Positions 1 through 5,964 of a DNA stretch of 6,571 nt are shown here, piece by piece; position 1 is the first letter of the stretch; every line of letters begins with the position of its first letter. The stretch is from an uncultured Porphyromonas sp. (lineage in GTDB: Bacteria; Bacteroidota; Bacteroidia; Bacteroidales; Porphyromonadaceae). The stretch covers positions 1 to 6,571 of the forward strand of contig NZ_CAMYEZ010000121.1 of the NCBI RefSeq assembly GCF_947254915.1, written 5' to 3'. Made by a program: the position numbers and the translations under genes. The notes beneath the pieces are model-generated. The model worked only from the letters and a program-made list of their open reading frames with translations. It ran no database searches and was not told where the DNA came from.

Positions 1-1
1 C

Positions 2-76
2 TCGATGTGTGGCGAACACTTCTGCTCGATGCGTGCTAGTCGTCAGCTGCAGAAGCGCATCGAGGACGACAAGTAA
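2..76 (+). CDS. thiC: ThiC (HMP-P synthase), C-terminal end only
   Basis: This is the 3' end of the gene for phosphomethylpyrimidine synthase, the radical-SAM enzyme that rearranges aminoimidazole ribotide into HMP-P, the pyrimidine half of thiamine. The 24 visible residues contain SMCGEHFCSM, the last part of the family's C-terminal CxxCxxxxC motif that binds the [4Fe-4S] cluster. The first cysteine of the motif must lie just outside the window, and base 1 (c) fits as the third base of a Cys codon. The tail ends in a basic/acidic helix (RQLQKRIEDDK) and a TAA at 74-76. The next gene starts 21 bases later on the same strand, so the two are almost certainly co-transcribed. The identification rests on a short but very characteristic motif and on the thi context. 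Confidence 0.9.
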   Translation, partial: SMCGEHFCSMRASRQLQKRIEDDK

Positions 77-97
77 TCAGTAACCGTCCAACGCTCC

Positions 98-2119
98 ATG
101 ATCGTCATTACACCACCCGAATGTCAGCATATCAAAGATGTAGCTGGCGATATCATTGATATCGCAAGAAGCTGCATCTGTAGGGTACACCTGCGCATGC
201 CAGGAGCTTCTGAGGCAGACTTTAGAAAGGTCTTAGACAGTCTAGAGCCCGCCTACCACCAGCATGTCGTGCTGTGTGACCACTATGCGCTACTGGCGGA
301 GTATGACGTGGCGGGCATCTACCTACCCTATCGTCGCGTGGCGGAGTGGAGGAATATCCCTCTCGCTCCTCACCAGACGATAGCGGTCGGTGTCCATTCG
401 ATCCAAGAGCTACAGGAACTACCCTTCACGCCACACTACGCTTTGCTCAGCCCGCTCTTTGATAGCATTAGCAAGGAAGGCTATCAGGGCAACCCTGCGT
501 TACTTTCGTGTCGTGAGGCATTGATCAAACTCCCTTACCCCGTCTACGCGCTTGGAGGCATCACCCCCGAAAGGCAAGAGTCCGTGGCAAAGGCAGGCTA
601 CACTGGGGTCGCTGTGCTAGGCGACATCTGGTCGCAACCGCAGGAACAACGACAAGAGCGTCTGGATCAGTACCAAACGCCCGCCATTCTAACCGTTGCG
701 GGTCACGACCCCACATCGGGAGCTGGCATCAGCGTAGACACCCGCATTGCAAATGATCTGAGCGTGCAGTGCTACAGCGTTATTTCTACGCTCACAGCAC
801 AAAGCCTGCACCGCTTCGTCTCCGCTACCGCCACACCGTCCGACCAACTACAGGCATCGCTAACAACGCTCCTCACCGACCACCCGGTCACCGTGGCTAA
901 GCTCGGTATGGTGCAGAATTTACAGCAAGCGGTACAGATCGTTGCGCAGATGAAGGCACTAGGCGTCAAGCGAATCATTTGGGATCCAATCCTCCAGCCC
1001 ACAGCCGCCGAGGAGACGCAGTCTCGCCTTTGGACAGAGGAGCAGGACAAGCTCGCTACCCTACTGAATGAAGTAAGCCTCGTCACACCCAATAAACCCG
1101 AGGCACAGGCACTCTTCGGCACAGACGATCCCTCAGAGCTCCAGCACATTGCTCAGAAACACAGCGTGGCTATCCTACTAAAGGGTGGACACGATACCAC
1201 TTCGCCACATCTTGTGGTCAACCAACTGATCACTAGAGACGGCATCCACCCCTACTACACGCATCGCTACGACAAGTCGATCCACGGCACTGGCTGTATG
1301 CTCTCCGCAGCAATCGCCAGCTACTGGGCTATGGAGTACAGCCTCGTAAGCTCCGTGCAGCGGGCTTGCCACTACCTTGCTGCTATCTTTGCGGGGCAAC
1401 CAAACCGTCCTGGGCGACAGCTACTTTACCCCAAGTTTCTTTCAGGGAATTGGAAGAAGAAGCATCTGTACTTTGACTTTGACCTACAGTACGTGACCAA
1501 TGAGTCAGACCCCGACAGACTATATAATAAGGTGTCCCAATACCTCGAGGCGGGCGGACGCTGGGTGCAGCTACGACTCAAGGAGGCGACGACCGAGGAG
1601 CGCATCGAGATAGGTCTGCGCCTCCGCAGGATGACCGATCGCTACGATGCCTGCTTGCTCATCGACGACGACATCATCGCCACCATCGCTGTGGACGCCG
1701 ACGGGGTGCATCTCGGCAAGCGCGACTGCCCTCCGCAAGAGGCGCGGCGCATCCTAGGCAATGACTACATCATCGGCTATACGGTCAATAGCCTTGACGA
1801 CCTACCTCGTGCCTTGGCGGCCAACATCGACTACATCGGTGTGGGTCCCTATCGAGACACACAGACCAAAGCACTCCTCGCTCCCATCCTAGGCTTAGAG
1901 GGTATCTCGCAGATAGCTCAGCAGGTCAAAGAGACGAACCGACAGTTCATCGTTCCTCAGATTGTAGCTATCGGAGGCATACGACCAGAAGATGCTGAGA
2001 CTCTCTTTAGCAACAAAGACATTGACGGCATCGCCGTGAGCGGTGCCATTGAGCACGCCTCCGATATGGTCTATACCGTATCGCAGTTACTGCGTGACAC
2101 ATCAAGCCTTCCTAACTAG
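98..2119 (+). CDS. thiE: Fusion protein: TenI/ThiE-like domain – ThiD (HMP/HMP-P kinase) – ThiE (thiamine phosphate synthase)
   Basis: This 673-residue protein joins three pathway enzymes. Residues ~1-180 form a TenI/ThiE-like TIM barrel (HLRMP 31-35, SPLFDSISKEGYQG 118-131, ALGGI 151-155). It lacks the usual ThiE QLRxK and HLGxxD residues, so it is either a TenI-type thiazole tautomerase or an inactive barrel. Residues ~195-435 are ThiD, which phosphorylates HMP to HMP-P and HMP-PP: AGHDPTSGAG 201-210, TAQS 233-236, KLGMV 268-272, TPNKPEA 330-336 and the catalytic HGTGC 396-400. Residues ~455-668 are a canonical ThiE that couples HMP-PP to thiazole phosphate: QLRLKE 491-496, IDDD 522-525, VHLGKRD 537-543, GVGPYRDTQTK 581-591, AIGGI 624-628. 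The summed lengths match three free-standing enzymes, with short linkers and no internal stop. The ATG at 98 lies 21 bases after thiC, with no clear Shine-Dalgarno sequence, as is common in Bacteroidota. ThiD and the C-terminal ThiE are secure; the role of the N-terminal domain is uncertain. Confidence 0.93.
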   Translation: MIVITPPECQHIKDVAGDIIDIARSCICRVHLRMPGASEADFRKVLDSLEPAYHQHVVLCDHYALLAEYDVAGIYLPYRRVAEWRNIPLAPHQTIAVGVHSIQELQELPFTPHYALLSPLFDSISKEGYQGNPALLSCREALIKLPYPVYALGGITPERQESVAKAGYTGVAVLGDIWSQPQEQRQERLDQYQTPAILTVAGHDPTSGAGISVDTRIANDLSVQCYSVISTLTAQSLHRFVSATATPSDQLQASLTTLLTDHPVTVAKLGMVQNLQQAVQIVAQMKALGVKRIIWDPILQPTAAEETQSRLWTEEQDKLATLLNEVSLVTPNKPEAQALFGTDDPSELQHIAQKHSVAILLKGGHDTTSPHLVVNQLITRDGIHPYYTHRYDKSIHGTGCMLSAAIASYWAMEYSLVSSVQRACHYLAAIFAGQPNRPGRQLLYPKFLSGNWKKKHLYFDFDLQYVTNESDPDRLYNKVSQYLEAGGRWVQLRLKEATTEERIEIGLRLRRMTDRYDACLLIDDDIIATIAVDADGVHLGKRDCPPQEARRILGNDYIIGYTVNSLDDLPRALAANIDYIGVGPYRDTQTKALLAPILGLEGISQIAQQVKETNRQFIVPQIVAIGGIRPEDAETLFSNKDIDGIAVSGAIEHASDMVYTVSQLLRDTSSLPN

Positions 2120-2144
2120 ACATACATCCTAATCTACTATACAC

Positions 2145-2927
2145 ATGCAGACTAAGTCATTGAAAATCGGAGACCACGACTTCACCTCGCGCCTCTTCAT
2201 CGGAACTGGCAAATTTGCCAACAATCAACTAATGTCAGACGCACTCGATGCTTCTGGTAGCGAGCTTATCACCGTCGCGCTTCGCCGAGTAGAGACCTCT
2301 GCAGGCCTCCACGATACACTCATTGAGAGCATCACACGCCCCAATGTCATCATCCTACCCAACACCTCTGGCGCACGCAATGCCGACGAGGCGGTCTACG
2401 CAGCACAGCTAGCCCGTGAGGCGCTACAGACCAACTGGATCAAACTAGAGGTACACCCCGATCCTAAGTACCTTCTCCCCGATGCTATGGAGACGCTCCG
2501 CGCCACCGAGCAACTCGTCAAGGAGGGCTTCATCGTCATGCCATACATACAGGCAGACCCCGTGCTCTGCAAGCGACTTGAGGAGGTCGGTGCCCCTTGC
2601 GTCATGCCCCTCGGCGCTCCGATCGGTAGCAATATGGGACTCACCACGAGAGATATGCTACGCATCATCATCGCTGAGAGCACCGTCCCCGTAGTTGTAG
2701 ACGCCGGTATCGGTCGTCCCTCCCACGCTGCCGAGGCTATGGAGCTAGGAGCCGATGCGGTACTCGTTAATACCGCCATCTCCACCGCTACCGATCCAGT
2801 AGCTATGTCCATCGCCTTTAGAAAAGCTGTCGAGGCTGGTCGCTCAGCTTACGAAATGGGACTGCACCAGCCCGCCACCGATATGACCGCCACCGCCACT
2901 TCACCACTCCAAGGATTCTTTGACTAA
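2145..2927 (+). CDS. thiG: ThiG, thiazole synthase
   Basis: Thiazole synthase builds thiazole phosphate from 1-deoxy-D-xylulose 5-phosphate, dehydroglycine and the sulfur of ThiS-thiocarboxylate. At 260 residues it has normal family length and a complete TIM-barrel pattern. It shows FIGTGKF (18-24), VALRRVET (44-51), LPNTSGARNADEAV (71-84) and WIKLEVHPD (98-106), where Lys100 is the expected Schiff-base lysine for DXP. It also has the phosphate-binding PLGAPIGSNMGL (155-166), VVDAGIGRPSHAAEAMELGAD (184-204; key residues Asp186, Gly188 and Gly190) and VLVNTAIS (206-213). The ATG follows a 25-base AT-rich gap after the fusion gene. The stop codon overlaps the thiH start by one base (TAATG), which suggests translational coupling. 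In this family ThiG works as a complex with ThiS and receives dehydroglycine from ThiH, encoded next door. Nothing looks truncated or altered. Confidence 0.97.
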   Translation: MQTKSLKIGDHDFTSRLFIGTGKFANNQLMSDALDASGSELITVALRRVETSAGLHDTLIESITRPNVIILPNTSGARNADEAVYAAQLAREALQTNWIKLEVHPDPKYLLPDAMETLRATEQLVKEGFIVMPYIQADPVLCKRLEEVGAPCVMPLGAPIGSNMGLTTRDMLRIIIAESTVPVVVDAGIGRPSHAAEAMELGADAVLVNTAISTATDPVAMSIAFRKAVEAGRSAYEMGLHQPATDMTATATSPLQGFFD

Positions 2928-4033
2928 TGACATTCTACGATTATAAGCAGCAGTACAATTGGGAGCAGGAGTGTGCTGAGTTTGACACCTTTACTGCTCA
3001 AGATGTAGAGCACGCCATCGCCACAGCTACGCCTACTCTACGCGACTTCAAGGCGCTCATATCCCCCGCAGGAGATGCTTACCTAGACGCTATGGCGACC
3101 AAAGCACAGCAACTCAGCATCGAGCGTTTTGGCAAGACCATACGCATGTACGAGCCTCTCTACCTCTCTAACTATTGCCACAACCACTGCGTCTACTGTG
3201 GGTTCAATCAGGAGAACAAGATCGTCCGCAAGGTACTCACCATGGAGGAGGTGCAAGCTGAGGCAAAAGCTATCGCCGACATGGGCTTCACCCATATCCT
3301 CCTCGTAGCTGGCGAGTCGCCCAAGCATGCTGGCGTCGACTACTACCGTCAGGTCATCGAGCTCATCCGCCCCATGTTTGCGCAAATATCGATCGAGGTA
3401 CAGCCTATGTCTGTTGAGGATTACAAAGTCCTCGTCGAGGCGGGCGCCCACTACGTCTGCGTCTATCAGGAGACTTACAACGAGGAGAGCTATCCACGCT
3501 TTCACCCCAAGGGGCTCAAGGCCAACTACCGTTTCCGCCTAGAGACGCCCGACAGAGCAGCCGAGGCAGGCTTTCGCAAGGTCGGTATCGGTGCTCTCCT
3601 AGGACTAGACAACTGGCGCACGGACGCTTTCTTCACCGCGCTACACCTAGACTATCTTGAGAGCCACCACTGGCAGACCAAGTACTCTATCTCGCTACCC
3701 CGTTTGCGTCCGCACGTAGGCTCCTATATGCCCGCAGACCCGATCAACGACCGTCAGATGGTACAGCTCATCTGTGCTTACCGCATCTTCGATCCCGAGG
3801 TTGAGATCTCGCTATCCACACGCGAGAGCAGTGCCTTCAGAGATATGGCGGTACGCATCGGTGCCAACTCTATGAGTGCTGGTAGTAGCACTCAGCCTGG
3901 CGGTTATGTCGATCCTAATCCTGAGCTCGAGCAATTCTCTATCAACGACTCACGCTCTCCCGAAGAGATGATCGCTGCTATCAAAGCTCAGGGATACGAA
4001 GTCATCTGGAAAGACTGGGACCAGTGGATGTAA
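2927..4033 (+). CDS. thiH: ThiH, radical-SAM tyrosine lyase (2-iminoacetate synthase)
   Basis: ThiH splits tyrosine by S-adenosylmethionine radical chemistry into p-cresol and dehydroglycine, the C-N unit used by ThiG. The 368-residue protein has the radical-SAM cluster motif CxxxCxxC at Cys84, Cys88 and Cys91 (NYCHNHCVYCGF). Also visible are LLVAGESP (125-132) at the usual SAM-amino-group (GGE-like) position, IEVQPM (156-161), QETYNEESY (181-189), KVGIGALLGL (218-227) and SLPRLRPHVG (256-265). The C-terminal part has STRES (297-301), the SAGSSTQPGGY stretch (318-328) and a tryptophan-rich end (WKDWDQW), all typical of ThiH rather than of relatives such as HydG or biotin synthase. It starts one base before the end of thiG and overlaps thiF by ten bases. 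Use of ThiH rather than the oxygen-dependent ThiO fits an anaerobe. Confidence 0.97.
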   Translation: MTFYDYKQQYNWEQECAEFDTFTAQDVEHAIATATPTLRDFKALISPAGDAYLDAMATKAQQLSIERFGKTIRMYEPLYLSNYCHNHCVYCGFNQENKIVRKVLTMEEVQAEAKAIADMGFTHILLVAGESPKHAGVDYYRQVIELIRPMFAQISIEVQPMSVEDYKVLVEAGAHYVCVYQETYNEESYPRFHPKGLKANYRFRLETPDRAAEAGFRKVGIGALLGLDNWRTDAFFTALHLDYLESHHWQTKYSISLPRLRPHVGSYMPADPINDRQMVQLICAYRIFDPEVEISLSTRESSAFRDMAVRIGANSMSAGSSTQPGGYVDPNPELEQFSINDSRSPEEMIAAIKAQGYEVIWKDWDQWM

Positions 4034-4767
4034 CTCGCACGCCCCAAGACAGCACTGGCAACAAGGGCATCGCTGGCAGCGCACGATACGAGCGTCAGCT
4101 ACAGCTCCCCGAGATAGGTCCCGAGGGTCAGCGACTCCTCGCTCAGACGAGCGTGGCGGTCGTTGGCGCTGGGGGCTTGGGGGCTCCTATACTTTATTAC
4201 CTCACGGCTGCAGGCATCGGGCGCATCGCCATCATCGACTGCGATGTCGTCTCCCCGTCCAACCTCCAGCGTCAGATCCTCTACCAAGAGTCTGACCTCG
4301 CACACCCCAAAGCTATCCAAGCGCAAAAGCGTCTCACCGCGCTCAATAGTACCCTCCATATCGAGGCCATCACCGAGCGACTCAATGAGACCAATGTAGC
4401 GACCTTACTAGCCGACTACCAGATCATCGTTGACGCTACGGACAACTACCCCACACGCTACCTCCTAGACGACTACACCCGCAGTACCGCCAAGCCGCTT
4501 GTGCATGGCGCCATCGAGGGGTGGCGAGGACAGTGTACCATCTTTGCGCCCTCTAGTAGTCTACGTTACCGCGACCTGTACAGCGAGCCGCACAGTGCAG
4601 AGGAGACCGTACCGCCTAGCGTCATCGGCGCCACCGCCGGCGTCATCGGCAGCATCCAAGCGAGCCAAACGCTCCAGCTAGCCTTAGGGCAGACGCCCGC
4701 CCTCCTCGGCAAGCTCCTCACCGTCGACCTGTGGCACGGCTCGTGGCACACCTTCGACCTCGCCTGA
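4024..4767 (+). CDS. thiF: ThiF/MoeB/HesA-family E1-like adenylyltransferase (ThiS activation), without the usual zinc cysteines
   Basis: This E1-like enzyme probably adenylates the C-terminal glycine of the sulfur carrier ThiS for thiocarboxylate formation. Of 247 residues, ~21-222 cover the fold: RYERQLQLPEIG (21-32), the nucleotide-binding GAGGLG (48-53), IDCDVVSPSNLQRQ (71-84), DATDNYPTR (137-145), HGAIEGWRGQ (161-170) and TAGVIGSIQASQTLQLA (204-220). Only two cysteines exist, Cys73 and Cys171. The usual CxxC pairs of the zinc site are replaced by RYRDLY (181-186) and VIGATAG (200-206), and the cysteine used by E. coli ThiF for persulfide chemistry is also missing. The start is GTG at 4024 inside the end of thiH. 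No ATG lies in frame before the conserved RYERQL motif, so GTG with a 10-base overlap is the best choice. MoeB-like or HesA-like activity is possible, but the position after thiH favours a thiamine role. Confidence 0.9.
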   Translation: MDVTRTPQDSTGNKGIAGSARYERQLQLPEIGPEGQRLLAQTSVAVVGAGGLGAPILYYLTAAGIGRIAIIDCDVVSPSNLQRQILYQESDLAHPKAIQAQKRLTALNSTLHIEAITERLNETNVATLLADYQIIVDATDNYPTRYLLDDYTRSTAKPLVHGAIEGWRGQCTIFAPSSSLRYRDLYSEPHSAEETVPPSVIGATAGVIGSIQASQTLQLALGQTPALLGKLLTVDLWHGSWHTFDLA

Positions 4768-5092
4768 CCCGACCCCTCCATCCACCCCCTCACAGCTATA
4801 GCACCACAAATATCAGACAATCGTGTCCGAGCTGGTATCCTTCTTCGTTGCAAAGGTACTACATGCTCCACGGGAGCTCTTCCTCTACTGCTGTCAAAGG
4901 TTGCGAGCACGCCTCAATGACAACCCACCACCCCGAATGGCGTATATCCAAAAAGAGCAAAGGTCGTCACGCTACACGCTCTCCTATTATTATGGAGTAA
5001 AATCTTTTGGACTAACCAAGGGCCTATCGGAGAAGCCATGTACCCGTTTTGACGCTTTCGGGTACATATCGAGTGTGACGTGTAAGCAAAAA
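4768..5092. other. Intergenic region between convergent gene sets; no supported gene
   Basis: This stretch separates the end of thiF (+) from the end of the AbiJ-like gene (-). Short open frames exist on both strands, but none has recognisable motifs, a plausible leader or consistent codon use, and they overlap one another. Besides the perfect 9-bp inverted repeat at 5038-5067, it holds weaker short dyads: CTCC/GGAG around 4981-4996, and TTGG/CCAA at 5007-5010 with 5016-5019. No U-tract terminator is evident just after thiF. Because both flanking genes end here, transcription termination for both is expected inside this interval. It may also contain the remains of a dispersed repeat or the join of an acquired locus, but nothing visible proves either. 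Confidence 0.6.
5038..5067. repeat. Perfect 9-bp inverted repeat with 12-base loop (possible bidirectional termination hairpin)
   Basis: ATGTACCCG at 5038-5046 pairs perfectly with CGGGTACAT at 5059-5067 around a 12-base loop. It lies between the convergent thiF and AbiJ-like genes, 26 bases beyond the latter's stop codon. A symmetric hairpin there could stop transcripts from both sides. Neither side is followed by a clear run of T in its reading direction; on the - strand a T5 run directly follows the stop codon, before the hairpin. It is therefore not a textbook intrinsic terminator. A protein-binding dyad or mRNA 3'-end stabiliser is also possible. Confidence 0.5.
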
Positions 5093-5959
5093 CTACTGAA
5101 TTCGACTCTGCTTCTCGCAAATGTAGGTGACGAAGGAGCAACAGGATACGAGCATATAGAGAGCCTCCTCTGACTGTGGAACATAGTTGTCTTCTGGACT
5201 CATTAAAGCATGCCTTATGCCAGTATCTCCTTGGTTAGCATAGGAGTACAGCTTTTTAAAAGCTTCTTCCAGTTGAGGATGGATTATAGCTCCACTCTTC
5301 TCTAGTTTTGACAAAGCTTTACCAAGGGTATTCTCTTCAGTAATACTGCGGCATAAGCACTCCACGGCAGATATGGACTCCTTGATAGAGTTTTGATAGT
5401 CTGCTTGAGGACGTTGTGAGTATAGGCGCAGTGCATTGTTGAGATGCCTACGAATGTTTTCATGAACAGTAGGGCTCTCTAGCGGTTTTTGAATTGCAGA
5501 GATTTGCACTTCATCTATAATAGTCGTGACTTGGTCGTTTACAATCCGATAGCCGTAAACTAGTCGCTCAAACTCAGAGTTGAGGTTCTGGACAAATTCC
5601 TCCAAAGGCTGAGGATAGCAACAATAGCCCTTTAGAAACTCAATAGTCTCTTCGATCAAGTCAAGCTTTTTGCACCACTCCACTTCCTGTGATGACAGAT
5701 ATGAAGAAACTATGGAACTACCCCAATCCATAGGGACTCTAAGTTCCAAAGCTTTCTTATTCATGAACTTAGTCCATAGATGCATTTCTAGATCTTGATA
5801 TGAGTGATTACAAGCCTCCATGTCTTTTCTAAGCGCACTATAGCAGTTACAGATACAGTTTTCTATCTCAGTAGTTATGGTCTCTCGTATTAGTATTTTA
5901 GAGGGGATTACATAGCCATTTCTTTCTGAAAAGTGTGGCATAGGTTCTTTTGTTTTCAT
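5093..5959 (-). CDS. AbiJ-like abortive-infection protein with C-terminal HEPN-like domain
   Basis: This 288-residue protein resembles AbiJ-type phage-defence proteins, which pair a variable N-terminal domain with a C-terminal all-helical HEPN-related domain. Residues ~8-75 start with a short FSER motif (10-13) and look like an AbiJ N-terminal domain, with an unusual CxCxC (Cys35, Cys37, Cys39). Residues ~100-185 are helical and charged. Residues ~186-285 carry the family pattern: SIKESISAVECLCRSI (191-206), TLGKALSKLE (211-220), HPQLEEAFKKLYSYAN (227-242), GIRHAL (247-252) and EEALYMLVSCCSFVTYI (264-280). Arg249-His250 are the likely key residues, but the spacing is not the classic HEPN Rx4-6H, so RNase activity is only inferred. 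The ATG at 5957-5959 lies 5 bases after the stop of the S-subunit gene, so they form one operon. Hand-counted rows give about 37-40% GC, well below the thi genes. No signal peptide or membrane segment is seen. The family call is from remembered patterns. Confidence 0.78.
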   Translation of the reverse strand: MKTKEPMPHFSERNGYVIPSKILIRETITTEIENCICNCYSALRKDMEACNHSYQDLEMHLWTKFMNKKALELRVPMDWGSSIVSSYLSSQEVEWCKKLDLIEETIEFLKGYCCYPQPLEEFVQNLNSEFERLVYGYRIVNDQVTTIIDEVQISAIQKPLESPTVHENIRRHLNNALRLYSQRPQADYQNSIKESISAVECLCRSITEENTLGKALSKLEKSGAIIHPQLEEAFKKLYSYANQGDTGIRHALMSPEDNYVPQSEEALYMLVSCCSFVTYICEKQSRIQ

Positions 5960-5964
5960 AGGGA

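Noticed and set aside
4732..4749. Direct repeat GTGGCAC...GTGGCAC near the end of thiF
   Set aside because: It is explained by two Trp-His codon pairs in the protein (LWHGSWH). It is only seven bases long and has no neighbouring copies.
4851..4858. TACCTTTG on the - strand, matching the Bacteroidota -7 promoter box TAnnTTTG
   Set aside because: No TTG-type -33 element lies at the proper distance, and it would drive transcription antisense into thiF. An 8-base match with two free positions is likely by chance.
4823..5173. A 116-codon + strand frame across the intergenic region into the 3' end of the AbiJ-like gene
   Set aside because: It has no recognisable motifs, and its end runs antisense to the well-supported C-terminal part of the AbiJ-like gene. 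Competing frames occur on the other strand in the same bases.
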